45,654 nucleotides of DNA, taken from assembly GCA_023664445.1 (NCBI GenBank), contig JAMPFN010000003.1, forward strand, positions 1 to 45,654, in the 5' to 3' direction. The notes beneath the pieces were generated by a model. The model was not told the DNA's origin, made no database searches, and saw nothing but the letters and a program-made list of their open reading frames with translations. Source of the DNA: Clostridium sp. (GTDB lineage: Bacteria > Bacillota > Clostridia > Oscillospirales > Ruminococcaceae). How positions within the stretch are numbered: position 1 is the stretch's first letter; each line of letters begins with the position of its first letter. The position numbers and the translations under genes are program-made. Shown in pieces: positions 32,635 through 41,808 of the stretch.

Positions 32635-33575
32635 TATTTCAGCGCCTTTTTTACTCTTTCAACGATATTTTCTTTGCAAAGTCCAAACTTTTTCAAAAGC
32701 TCGGCAGCGGGTCCGGAATATCCGTATTCATCATTCACGCCTATTCTTATAACAGGTACGGGATAACGCTCTGTAACAGTCTCTGCTACAGCAGCGCCGA
32801 GTCCGCCGATAACGCTGTGCTCCTCAACGGTCATGAGTATGCCCGATTCCTCTGCCGCCTTGCAAATAATATCCTTATCAAGCGGCTTTATCGTATGAAT
32901 ATTAATGACTCCCGCGTTTATTCCCTCTTCTTTAAGCTCATCGGAAGCGGCAACAGCTTCATTGACCATAAGTCCAGTTGCTATGATAGTAATATCGTTT
33001 CCCTCTCTTAGAGTAACGCCCTTGCCAAGCTCAAATTTATATGTTTCGGCATCATTGAACACAGGAACAGCAAGACGACCGAACCGCATATAGACTGGTC
33101 CGTTGTGCTGTAAAGCCGCTTCGACAGCCGCTTTGGTTTCGACATCGTCGGCAGGATTTATTATCGTCATTCCCGGTATAGTCCTCATAAGAGCGATATC
33201 CTCGCAGCATTGATGCGTAGCGCCGTCCTCGCCTACCGATATTCCCGCATGAGTAGCGCCTATTTTTACATTAAGATGAGGATAACCGATAGAGTTTCGC
33301 ACTATCTCATAGGCTCTTCCTGCCGCAAACATAGCAAATGTGCTTGCAAACGGAATCTTTCCGCATGCGGCAAGTCCGGCGGCGACGCCCATCATATTTG
33401 CTTCCGCAATTCCGCAGTCGAAAAATCTGTCGGGATATTTCTTTTTAAATATTTCCGTTTTGGTAGCCGCAGCAAGATCCGCGTCAAGAACCACAAGATT
33501 CGGATATTTTTCCGCAAGTTCCGTCAAAGCCTCTCCGTAGCTTTGTCTTGTCGCTTTTTTTATTACTTCTGACAT
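32634..33575 (-). CDS. Transketolase, C-terminal subunit
   Basis: A 313-residue half-transketolase carrying the pyrimidine-binding domain (with 'DCGIAEANMMGVAAGLAACGKIPF' including the catalytic Glu) and the C-terminal transketolase domain. Together with the N-terminal subunit encoded just upstream it forms a split transketolase for the non-oxidative pentose phosphate pathway, as in many Clostridia and archaea. GGAGGG precedes the ATG. Confidence 0.94.
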   Translation of the reverse strand: MSEVIKKATRQSYGEALTELAEKYPNLVVLDADLAAATKTEIFKKKYPDRFFDCGIAEANMMGVAAGLAACGKIPFASTFAMFAAGRAYEIVRNSIGYPHLNVKIGATHAGISVGEDGATHQCCEDIALMRTIPGMTIINPADDVETKAAVEAALQHNGPVYMRFGRLAVPVFNDAETYKFELGKGVTLREGNDITIIATGLMVNEAVAASDELKEEGINAGVINIHTIKPLDKDIICKAAEESGILMTVEEHSVIGGLGAAVAETVTERYPVPVIRIGVNDEYGYSGPAAELLKKFGLCKENIVERVKKALK

Positions 33576-33580
33576 CTTAA

Positions 33581-34420
33581 TTATCCCTCCAGTTCTTTCA
33601 GCATTGCGTCCAGTTCGCTCATTGCCTGTTCATACTGCTTTGTATCAGGCGCTACTCCATGCCATGAAACCTGATTTTCCATAAAAGATACGCCTTTGCC
33701 CTTTATACTCTTCTGAATAATAACGACAGGCTTACCCGATATTTTCTCGGCTTCATCAAAAGCTTTTTCCATTGAATCAAAGTCATGACCGTCCATAGTA
33801 ATAACATGCCAGCCAAACGCGGCAAATTTATCTGTAATAGGCTCGGGAGAGCAAACCTCCGTAACAGGTCCGTCTATCTGCAAACCGTTGTTGTCAACTA
33901 CGGCAATGAGATTATCAAGCTTGTTGTGAGCTGCAAACATAGCCGCCTCCCAGACCTGTCCCTCCTGAATCTCGCCGTCGCCTAAAACGGTATAAACCTT
34001 ATACGACCTCTTATCAAGCTTTCCGGCAAGAGCCATTCCGCATGCCGCCGAGATTCCCTGTCCAAGAGAGCCGCTCGACATATCGACGCCTTTAATATTT
34101 ATGCACGGATGTCCTTGGAGCATTGCGCCTATATGTCTTAAATTTTTAAGCTCCTTTTCAGAAAAAAAGCCCTTGATAGCCAGTACGGCATAAAGCGCGG
34201 GCGCACAATGTCCCTTGGAAAGAACGAATCTATCTCTTTCAGGATTTTCCGGATCTTCCGCGTTAACGCTTATCCTTTCAAAATAAATATAAGTCAGCAG
34301 GTCGGCAATTGAAAGAGAACCGCCCGGATGTCCTGACTTTGCGTTATACACGCCCTCTATTATTCCCTTTCTTACCCTGCATGCTGTGATTTGCAGATCC
34401 TTTTTCTTTTTCCCGTCCAT
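33581..34420 (-). CDS. Transketolase, N-terminal (TPP-binding) subunit
   Basis: A 279-residue half-transketolase that binds thiamine diphosphate: 'SGHPGGSLSIADLL', 'SKGHCAPALYAVL', and the TPP motif GDGEIQEGQVWEAAM ending near VVDNNGLQ. Followed by the C-terminal subunit five bases later. GGGAGG precedes the ATG. The gene lies 20 bases after the triplicated lipoprotein gene in the same direction. Confidence 0.94.
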   Translation of the reverse strand: MDGKKKKDLQITACRVRKGIIEGVYNAKSGHPGGSLSIADLLTYIYFERISVNAEDPENPERDRFVLSKGHCAPALYAVLAIKGFFSEKELKNLRHIGAMLQGHPCINIKGVDMSSGSLGQGISAACGMALAGKLDKRSYKVYTVLGDGEIQEGQVWEAAMFAAHNKLDNLIAVVDNNGLQIDGPVTEVCSPEPITDKFAAFGWHVITMDGHDFDSMEKAFDEAEKISGKPVVIIQKSIKGKGVSFMENQVSWHGVAPDTKQYEQAMSELDAMLKELEG

Positions 34421-34440
34421 TTTTTTCCTCCCATGAGTTT

Positions 34441-36039
34441 TTATTTATATAAATGATATGTTTGCATAATATCGTCGGACATTTTGACAAACTCCTCGTC
34501 GCCCGTAAATATAACAGACCAATTAACACCGTCAGCACGTTCAAATATCCAATCCGCACAATACTCATAACCGTAATTCACGTCATCGAAAGCTGTCATT
34601 TTGCTATTCGTCAGCTTATAAGCCGTATGCCCGTCAACTTCCGTTCTGACCATTTCCATGTCTCCGAAATACTCCTTCTCAAGTTCATAATATTCTTCCG
34701 CTAATTTGTCAACGGATTCAATCTTTATCCCAAAACCGAATCTTCCGGAATTTTTAAATGTGATGCTGTTTCCATAGCCGTCAACATACTTCATATACGC
34801 TCTGCCATGGTCGTCCGGCTCATATTCAAGGCTGTAAACTGTATCAAGGTAACCATATTCGTCATTGCCTATCGTTTGAAGCTCATTCGCTTCGGGCGGT
34901 ATTTTTCTTAAACGGTAAGTTTGTATGATCCTATCTGCACTTTTAACAAACTCATCATTACCTGAAAATGTGACCGAACGCTTAGTTCCGTCGGCAAAAT
35001 CAAAAAACCATTCAGAAAAATGCTTGTCGCCGTAACTTACTTCTCCTCTGCCGTCGTCTGTCCTGACAGTTCTGATATATGTCAGCCTATACGCTATAGG
35101 TGCGGAATTCTCCAATTTTTCCAGCTTGACATCTTTAAATTCCTTAAACGATTTGTAACATCTTTCTGCAATATCGTCAATGCTCTCGTCACTATAAATA
35201 TACTGCCCGTCAGTTCCCCATTCGGCATAAAGCCTGATTGAAATCTCATTCCCACTGCCGTCCGTATATGCAATACTCGGCGCTTCCTCTACCATAGGCT
35301 CTTGGTATTTAAAGGCGGACGATACATTTAAATAACCGTAATCTTCCTTGCCTATCGTTTGAAGCTCATTCGCTTCGAGCGGTATTTTTCTTAAACGGTA
35401 AGTTTGCATAATATCGTCAGCAATATCGACTATTTTCTCGGTATCCCCATAAAAATTAATAATACGGTTTGCTTCGTCCTCACATTCGATATACCATGAA
35501 ACTTCACAATCATCACCGTCAAAGCCGTTGATCGCTCTTATTATATATGCTTTAAATCCGTCGCCCTCAGACTCGATCTTTTCAACTTCAGAATAATGCC
35601 TGTTGTCTTCAGTCCAATCAGCGTCCATTTCTTCATAAAGCGATTCACCGCAGGCATGCATCGCAATAGTATTCCCCAAATCATCGGAATATCTTATCAC
35701 ATTAACATCATATTCCCATATTTCAGAATAATGGCTGCTTTGATCTTTATATTTCCACTCGCTTGAAACCTCTAAATAACCGCAGTCCTTATTGCCTATC
35801 ATTCTTACAATTCCATTATCTGTCTGAATTTCACATATCGGCGGTTCTGTAATTTCAGGCTCTGTAACAGATTCAGACACAGTCGATTCTGTGGATTCGG
35901 TAAAAGGTCGGGTATTTACCGCTTCGGTTTCAATTACAGACGATTCTGTTTCGGAAATAATTTCAGCAGTATTTTCATCTGTACCGCAGGCTGTCAGAAG
36001 CATACAGAGCATTACAAACAAAATCAATATCCTTTTCAT
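34441..36039 (-). CDS. Lipoprotein with three tandem copies of an unknown domain
   Basis: A 532-residue lipoprotein (MKRILILFVMLCMLLTACG, lipobox LTAC, Cys18) with a Glu/Ser/Thr-rich neck to about 75. It then has three copies of a roughly 150-residue domain, about 80-225, 226-380 and 381-532. Each copy begins with '(D/E)YGYL' or 'DCGYL' and ends with a variant of 'DDIMQTYRLRKIP'. The text between copies 1-2 and 2-3 (PEANELQTIG) is nearly identical. No family recognised; probably a surface protein. Its ATG overlaps the HAD gene stop (ATGA). Confidence 0.8.
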   Translation of the reverse strand: MKRILILFVMLCMLLTACGTDENTAEIISETESSVIETEAVNTRPFTESTESTVSESVTEPEITEPPICEIQTDNGIVRMIGNKDCGYLEVSSEWKYKDQSSHYSEIWEYDVNVIRYSDDLGNTIAMHACGESLYEEMDADWTEDNRHYSEVEKIESEGDGFKAYIIRAINGFDGDDCEVSWYIECEDEANRIINFYGDTEKIVDIADDIMQTYRLRKIPLEANELQTIGKEDYGYLNVSSAFKYQEPMVEEAPSIAYTDGSGNEISIRLYAEWGTDGQYIYSDESIDDIAERCYKSFKEFKDVKLEKLENSAPIAYRLTYIRTVRTDDGRGEVSYGDKHFSEWFFDFADGTKRSVTFSGNDEFVKSADRIIQTYRLRKIPPEANELQTIGNDEYGYLDTVYSLEYEPDDHGRAYMKYVDGYGNSITFKNSGRFGFGIKIESVDKLAEEYYELEKEYFGDMEMVRTEVDGHTAYKLTNSKMTAFDDVNYGYEYCADWIFERADGVNWSVIFTGDEEFVKMSDDIMQTYHLYK

Positions 36040-36848
36040 ATATCACCCGAATAAATTTTATCTATCAGCTCCGCGATCGCGCCTTCATTGCAAGTGCGTT
36101 CAAGTACCGAATCCGCTATATCCTTTACCGCCTGCTGAGCGTTTGCGGTTGCCGCGCCCACATCGGCAGTTTCAAGCATTTCTATGTCATTATAATAATC
36201 TCCGGCAGCGTATACCTTGAAGCTTTCCATTCCCATAAGCTTTATGTATTCTTTCAGAGCAGCACCTTTGGAACTTCCTTTCGGAAGCATTTCCAGGAAT
36301 ATTTTCTCGGAACGCACAAAGTCAACAGGATAATTTCTGCCAAGAACGTATTCCTCAAGCTTTGTTACAAGCGACGGCTCTGTCGCAAAGAGTATCTTGA
36401 ACCAACCGCCCCTCGGAACATCGTCAAAATCCATATACGCAGGCTCGACCTGACATATATCCGTATGTTTCTGTTCATATTCATTATTACATACAACATA
36501 GATATTGTCAAGTCTTAAAATTTCCCCTCCGGGATTTTCCATATACTCCAAAATCTCTTTTCCGATATCTACGGCGCATTCGGGAAGTACGTCTGTGAAC
36601 AATTCCTTCTTCGTTTTCAGATCGTATATCAAAGAACCGTTATAGAGTATTACCGGCATATCTATCTTAAGCTCCTCGAAATATTTATTAGCCGATTGAA
36701 CGGTTCTTCCGGTCGCAACAGTAAATTTTCCGCCGTCAGCCCTGAATCGCTCTATAGCATCAACGTCTTTATTGTTGAGAATTTTATCATTCGGAAGAAG
36801 CGTTCCGTCCAAATCGGTTATAAGCAAAACATTGGATAAATCAGCCAT
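36036..36848 (-). CDS. HAD-superfamily (Cof-type) phosphatase
   Basis: A 270-residue Cof/YcsE-type HAD hydrolase. Catalytic DLDGT near residues 11-15 (nucleophile and acid Asp), motif II 'FTVATGR', a C2 cap, then GDYYNDIEML as motif IV. Substrates in this family are sugar phosphates or cofactor phosphates; specificity cannot be read here. It follows rluD in the minus-strand operon with a 3-base gap. Confidence 0.88.
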   Translation of the reverse strand: MADLSNVLLITDLDGTLLPNDKILNNKDVDAIERFRADGGKFTVATGRTVQSANKYFEELKIDMPVILYNGSLIYDLKTKKELFTDVLPECAVDIGKEILEYMENPGGEILRLDNIYVVCNNEYEQKHTDICQVEPAYMDFDDVPRGGWFKILFATEPSLVTKLEEYVLGRNYPVDFVRSEKIFLEMLPKGSSKGAALKEYIKLMGMESFKVYAAGDYYNDIEMLETADVGAATANAQQAVKDIADSVLERTCNEGAIAELIDKIYSGDI

Positions 36849-36851
36849 AGA

Positions 36852-37757
36852 TTATCTGACCTTTCTTAAAATTTCTTTAAAATAATCCGGCAGTTCGCTT
36901 TCAAACTCCATGTATTTTTCAGTTATCGGGTGAATAAACCCGATCTTCCTTGCATGAAGACACTGCCCGTCTATCCCGTTAAAGGGCTTTCCGTAAACGT
37001 CGTCGCCTAAAACAGGTCTGCCGATATAGGCAAGGTGAACTCTTATCTGATGAGTTCTGCCCGTTTCCAGCCTGAGCCTCACATGAGCGTGTTTTTCAAA
37101 CTGCTCTATGACCTCGTAATGAGTTACGGCATTTCGGGAATTCTTATCTGTGACGCACATTTTCTTACGGTCGTTCGGATTTCTTCCTATCGGCATATCG
37201 ACAGTACCGCTTAGCTCCTTAAATCGTCCGACAGCAACCGCTTCATACTCTCTTGTAAAGCTATGTTCCTTTATCTGCTCCGCAAGACCGATATGCGCCG
37301 CATCATTTTTTGCGGTAATAAGCAGACCGCTTGTGTTTTTATCTATCCTGTGAACGATCCCCGGACGGATAACGCCGTTTATCCCCGAAAGACTTTCGCC
37401 GCAATGATAAAGCAGCGCGTTCACAAGCGTTCCGGTATAATTACCCGGCGCAGGATGAACCACCATTCCCTTAGGCTTGTTCACCACAAGCAGATATTCG
37501 TCCTCAAATACAATATCAAGAGGTATATTTTCAGGTTTAGCGTCGGTATCAACGGGATCGGGTATTTCTATCCTGACACGGTCGCCTCTATGGCATTTGT
37601 AATTCTTTTGTACCGTATTTCCGTTTACCGATACATTTCCGCTTTCAATAAGTCCCTGCAAAGCGTTCCTTGTCATATCGCAAAGCCGATCTGAAAGCCA
37701 TTTGTCTATCCTTGTTCCTTCTGCGGTATCAGGTACGTCAAATATGATTTCATTCAT
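36852..37757 (-). CDS. rluD: RluD-type 23S rRNA pseudouridine synthase
   Basis: A 301-residue pseudouridine synthase with an N-terminal S4 domain and the catalytic 'GIVHRIDKNTSGLL' containing the nucleophilic Asp, followed by the 'LETGRTHQIRVHLAYIGRPVLGD' block. The RluD family modifies 23S rRNA helix 69 and similar sites. The ATG ending at 37757 starts MNEIIFDVP; longer frames run back into lspA. Overlaps lspA by 8 bases, as is common for this pair. Confidence 0.92.
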   Translation of the reverse strand: MNEIIFDVPDTAEGTRIDKWLSDRLCDMTRNALQGLIESGNVSVNGNTVQKNYKCHRGDRVRIEIPDPVDTDAKPENIPLDIVFEDEYLLVVNKPKGMVVHPAPGNYTGTLVNALLYHCGESLSGINGVIRPGIVHRIDKNTSGLLITAKNDAAHIGLAEQIKEHSFTREYEAVAVGRFKELSGTVDMPIGRNPNDRKKMCVTDKNSRNAVTHYEVIEQFEKHAHVRLRLETGRTHQIRVHLAYIGRPVLGDDVYGKPFNGIDGQCLHARKIGFIHPITEKYMEFESELPDYFKEILRKVR

Positions 37758-38238
37758 TTTTTTCAGCCGCCGTTTTCTTATCGCTTTTATCAAAAAACAG
37801 AATATATATAAGCAGTAAAGCCGCGCCGACGGTCACACAGCAATCGGCAAAATTAAATACCGCAAAATCAAAAAGCTGCAAATCAAGATAGTCGACAACT
37901 ATGCCGTTTCTGAAAAGACGGTCGATGAGATTGCCCAGACCGCCGCCCACAATAAGCGTCAGGCATACAACAAGCATTTTCTCGCTTTTATGCTTTATCA
38001 TATAGAATACGCAAAATGCAATAAGCAGCACGGTTACGGCAATAAGCATCCACCTCATACCCGAAAATTTTCCAAAAATAGCGCCGTCATTTTCAACATA
38101 GGTAAGATCAATTACATCAAGATTTCTTATCCCGATAAATTTCATGTATTCTCCAGCATTCAGATTATTGACGACCCAAAGCTTAATAAGCTGATCCGCA
38201 CCCGTCAGAACGGCAACGGATACAAACGCAATTATCAA
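37750..38238 (-). CDS. lspA: Signal peptidase II (lipoprotein signal peptidase)
   Basis: A 162-residue aspartic membrane protease that cleaves prolipoproteins, matching the several lipoproteins in this window. Four hydrophobic segments, with DQLIKLW near residue 15 and the catalytic Asp in 'GGLGNLIDRLF' and 'VFNFADCC'. The start is uncertain: the frame opens with TTG at 38236-38238, but the strong GGAGGA site lies 15-16 bases upstream, in front of an out-of-frame ATG-TTA-TAG. Confidence 0.88.
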   Translation of the reverse strand: MIIAFVSVAVLTGADQLIKLWVVNNLNAGEYMKFIGIRNLDVIDLTYVENDGAIFGKFSGMRWMLIAVTVLLIAFCVFYMIKHKSEKMLVVCLTLIVGGGLGNLIDRLFRNGIVVDYLDLQLFDFAVFNFADCCVTVGAALLLIYILFFDKSDKKTAAEKNE

Positions 38239-38272
38239 AGTAACTATAACATTTCCTCCTGTTACAACACAA

Positions 38273-38300
38273 CTTGCCGCTTAAAATTCCAAGCGGCAAG
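38273..38300. terminator. 10-bp hairpin between ileS and lspA
   Basis: CTTGCCGCTT (38273-38282) pairs with AAGCGGCAAG (38291-38300). No T tract follows on the minus strand, so it is more likely an intercistronic hairpin or partial terminator. Confidence 0.55.
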
Positions 38301-38346
38301 TCATATATTCCGCTCGAAATTAAAGACTTCAAGCAGAATAAAATTA

Positions 38347-41118
38347 TTATTTTACAACTGACGCGCAACGTCCGCAAAGCGTCGGATGCTCGCCGTTACT
38401 GCCGACTGTTTCGGAGTATGCCCAACATCTTTCACACTTTTCGCCTGCCGCTTTTACAACCTCAAATTCCGGTTCTCCTTCCCTGTCATCAGCAACGGAA
38501 ACGCCGGAAACAATAAGAATTTCAGAAAGACAGTCGGACAATTCGGAGTATTTAGCATACATATCTCCTCCGCAATGGATAACAATATTTGCTTCCAAGG
38601 ACTTGCCTATCATTTTTTCGTTACGCTTTTCCTCAAGAACCTTGTTTACAGTTTCTCTTGTACTGTAGATAAGCTCCCACTTAGCGATAAATTCATCGCT
38701 GAACGCAATACCCGATTTCTCCGGCATCTGATTTAAGAAAATACTCTCATCATTGTCAGAAGCGCAGTGCGGCATATACGACCATATCTCCTCAGCCGTA
38801 AACGACATTATCGGAGCGATAAGCCTTGCAACACCGCTTAATATCCTGTACATAGCGGTCTGAGCGGAACGTCTTTCAATTGATTTTTCAGCCTCACAGT
38901 AAAGTCTGTCCTTGATTATATCAAGATAGAAGTTCGACATATCCGTAACGCAAAAATTGTGAATGCTGTGAAAAGCGATATGGAAATCAAACTCGTTATA
39001 ACCCGTCTGAACCTTATCGATAAGGCTGTCAAAGCGCATTAACGCCCATTTGTCTATTTCAAGCAGATCATCATCGGAAACGCTGTCCTTATCGGGATCA
39101 AAGCCTTCGCCGTTTGAAATGTTGCCCAAAATAAATCTTGCGGTATTTCTGATTTTTTTATAAGCGTCGGAAAGCTGTCCCAGAATCTCCTTAGAAATTC
39201 TGATATCTGAATGATAATCGGAGGAAGCTACCCACAGACGCAGAATATCAGCGCCGTACTGGTCAATGATCTCGGACGGATCAATACCGTTTCCGAGGGA
39301 CTTATGCATAGTCTTACCCTGTCCGTCAACTACCCAGCCGTGAGTACATACAGCCTTATACGGCGCAGTACCTTTATATACGACAGATGTAAGGAGCGAC
39401 GACTGAAACCAGCCTCTGTACTGATCCGCACCCTCAAGATAAAGATCGGCAGGCCAATTGAGAGAATCGTATTCGTCCATAACGGCAGTATGCGAAACGC
39501 CGCTGTCAAACCATACGTCCATAATATCATATTCTTTTGTGAACTCACCGCAGCCGCACTCGCACTTTACGGTATCGGGAATAAATTCCCCGACTTCTCT
39601 TGTCCACCATGCATCAGAGCCTTCTTTTCTGAAAAGATCCGATATTGCTTTTATGGTTTCGTTCGTAACGATCGGCTTTCCGCAGTCCTTACAGTAAATT
39701 ATCGGAATAGGAACGCCCCATGTTCTTTGTCTGGAAATACACCAGTCGCTTCTGTCGCGAACCATTCCCTTTATTCTGTCCTCGCCCCATTCGGGTATCC
39801 ATTTTACGCTTTCGATAGCCTTTACAGCTTCGTCCTTAAAACCGTTTACCGAGCAGAACCATTGCTCTGTCGCACGGTAAATAATAGGGCTGTTACATCT
39901 CCAACAATGCGGATACTGGTGAGTAATATGCTCGCTTGCAAGCAGCGCGCCGCATTCCTCGAGTTTAGCATAAATAGCCTTGTTTGCCTCGTTTGTGTCA
40001 AGACCTGCAAATTCTCCGGCTTCCTCGGTCTGTCTGCCCTTTGCGTCAACGCATACAAGTATGCCGATATCATCGTAATTCTTGCATACCTCAAAGTCCT
40101 CGACACCATAGCCGGGAGCCGTATGAACACAGCCTGTACCGCTTTCGAGAGTTACATGATCTCCGACGATTATCGGCGACAGTCTGTCGTACAGAGGATG
40201 CTTTGTTTTCATGTTTTCAAGTTCGGCGCCTGTAAACGAGCCGACTGTTTCGTAATCCTCGATGCCCGCCGACTTCATTGCAGCCGAAACAAGCTCCAAC
40301 GCCATTACGTAATATTCATCGCCGTTTTTAACGAGAGTGTACTCATATTCAGGTCCAAGGCATATAGCAAGGTTACCCGGAATCGTCCATGTAGTCGTTG
40401 TCCAGATCACATAATAGATTTTAGAAAGATCAAGACCCATTCCTGTGAAAATACCCTTATCATCGGTGACGTTAAATTTAACATAGATAGACGTACACGG
40501 ATCGTTTGCGTATTCTATCTCAGCTTCGGCAAGAGCCGTATTGCAGTCGGGACACCAGTAAACAGGCTTCAAGCCTTTATACATGTACCCGTCCTTAGCC
40601 ATTTTTCCGAATACCTCGACCTGTCTTGCCTCGTATTCGGGTCTTAGCGTCAGATACGGATTATCGTAATCGGCAATGCTTCCTAAACGTTTAAACTGTG
40701 CCATTTGATTTTTGACGTGCTTCATCGCAAAATCCTTGCACTGTTTTCTAAGCTCGACGGGCGGAATAGCGCCGTTTTCAACGCCTATCTCTTTCATAGC
40801 CTTAAGCTCGATAGGAAGTCCGTGAGTATCCCAGCCGGGAACATAAGGAGCGCAATAACCCGTCATATTCTTATGCTTTACGATAAAATCCTTCAAGATC
40901 TTGTTAAGAGCCGTTCCGAGATGTATCTGTCCGTTTGCATAGGGAGGTCCGTCATGAAAAATATACTTTGGCTTTCCCTTATTATTTTCAATCATCTTAT
41001 AGTATAGTCTGTCATCTTCCCACTTTTTGAGAGTATCCGGTTCTCTCTTGGGAAGATTTCCTCTCATGGGAAAATCTGTTTTCGGAAGATTCAAAGTCTT
41101 ATTATAATCCATTGCCAT
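38347..41118 (-). CDS. ileS: Isoleucyl-tRNA synthetase
   Basis: A 923-residue class Ia synthetase. The first signature reads HLGT (residues 66-69) and the second KTMHKS (about 602-606); both differ from textbook HIGH and KMSKS but sit in the right contexts (PYANGQIHLGTALNKILKD; MHKSLGNGIDP). The editing domain and the C-terminal zinc finger (CERCW ... CGRC) are complete. GAGGGAG precedes the ATG. Six bases after divIVA, with no T-box leader. Confidence 0.95.
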   Translation of the reverse strand: MAMDYNKTLNLPKTDFPMRGNLPKREPDTLKKWEDDRLYYKMIENNKGKPKYIFHDGPPYANGQIHLGTALNKILKDFIVKHKNMTGYCAPYVPGWDTHGLPIELKAMKEIGVENGAIPPVELRKQCKDFAMKHVKNQMAQFKRLGSIADYDNPYLTLRPEYEARQVEVFGKMAKDGYMYKGLKPVYWCPDCNTALAEAEIEYANDPCTSIYVKFNVTDDKGIFTGMGLDLSKIYYVIWTTTTWTIPGNLAICLGPEYEYTLVKNGDEYYVMALELVSAAMKSAGIEDYETVGSFTGAELENMKTKHPLYDRLSPIIVGDHVTLESGTGCVHTAPGYGVEDFEVCKNYDDIGILVCVDAKGRQTEEAGEFAGLDTNEANKAIYAKLEECGALLASEHITHQYPHCWRCNSPIIYRATEQWFCSVNGFKDEAVKAIESVKWIPEWGEDRIKGMVRDRSDWCISRQRTWGVPIPIIYCKDCGKPIVTNETIKAISDLFRKEGSDAWWTREVGEFIPDTVKCECGCGEFTKEYDIMDVWFDSGVSHTAVMDEYDSLNWPADLYLEGADQYRGWFQSSLLTSVVYKGTAPYKAVCTHGWVVDGQGKTMHKSLGNGIDPSEIIDQYGADILRLWVASSDYHSDIRISKEILGQLSDAYKKIRNTARFILGNISNGEGFDPDKDSVSDDDLLEIDKWALMRFDSLIDKVQTGYNEFDFHIAFHSIHNFCVTDMSNFYLDIIKDRLYCEAEKSIERRSAQTAMYRILSGVARLIAPIMSFTAEEIWSYMPHCASDNDESIFLNQMPEKSGIAFSDEFIAKWELIYSTRETVNKVLEEKRNEKMIGKSLEANIVIHCGGDMYAKYSELSDCLSEILIVSGVSVADDREGEPEFEVVKAAGEKCERCWAYSETVGSNGEHPTLCGRCASVVK

Positions 41119-41123
41119 TGCTG

Positions 41124-41795
41124 TTACACTCCCTCTTTTTCGGTTGCTGCGGGATTTCCGCTTTGCGTATTATTCTGACCAAACTGAAGATCCGAGAAGC
41201 TCGACGAATATACGCCCTTTACGCTTCTCGCCGAGAAGCTTGACGTTGAAAACGGATCGGGCTTCGGCGGTTCTTCCTCTTCCGATTCGTTATTTTTTTG
41301 GTCGTTTTCATTAATTTCGATCTCGGGCATTGCGGAAATCATTTCAAGATGTGATTTATACATATCAAAAAGAGTCTTTTTGAATTCCGTTACCTGCTTT
41401 TGAGTTTCATAAAGATTCTTCTTTTCTTTTTCTATCTCCTGCCTGTTTTTCTCCATTGCCGCTTCATGCTGAACAGTCGCCTCGTCAATAAGCTCCTGTG
41501 CCTTTGTTTCAGCCTGCGCAATGATATCGTCAGCCTTTTCCTGCGCTTCCGCAATGACCTGATGCCCCTGCTTCTGTGCGCCGAGCAATGCGTCCTTCAA
41601 AGCGTCCTCGTCCTGACGATATTCTCTTACCTTATCTGCTAAAATCTGTATTTTGCTGTGAAGATCGTCCCTTTCGGCATCGATCTCATCAAAATCAGCT
41701 ATAAGCTGCGCAAGAAATTCATCAATTTCCTCCTGCTTGTAGCCGAATGCAGCTTTTTCAAATCTTTTATCTCTGATATCGCTTGCAGTTAACAA
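41124..41795 (-). CDS. divIVA: Cell-division initiation protein DivIVA
   Basis: A 223-residue coiled-coil protein beginning MLTASDIRDKRFEKAAFGYKQEEIDEFL, the lipid-binding DivIVA domain. A long coiled coil (about 35-160, Lys/Glu/Gln/Ala) and a charged acidic tail follow. It marks curved membrane at poles and septa. The start is TTG at 41793-41795, with AGAGGTG seven bases upstream, which gives the family's usual M-L-T start. Confidence 0.92.
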   Translation of the reverse strand: MLTASDIRDKRFEKAAFGYKQEEIDEFLAQLIADFDEIDAERDDLHSKIQILADKVREYRQDEDALKDALLGAQKQGHQVIAEAQEKADDIIAQAETKAQELIDEATVQHEAAMEKNRQEIEKEKKNLYETQKQVTEFKKTLFDMYKSHLEMISAMPEIEINENDQKNNESEEEEPPKPDPFSTSSFSARSVKGVYSSSFSDLQFGQNNTQSGNPAATEKEGV

Positions 41796-41808
41796 TGTCT
41801 TTCACCTC

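Noticed and set aside
39211..40647. 478-codon open frame opposite ileS
   Set aside because: It lies wholly antisense to a clear IleS, has no ribosome site and reads as Cys/Arg/Tyr-rich noise created by the codon use of ileS.
41119..41123. T-box leader for ileS
   Set aside because: Only five bases separate divIVA from ileS, so there is no room for one.
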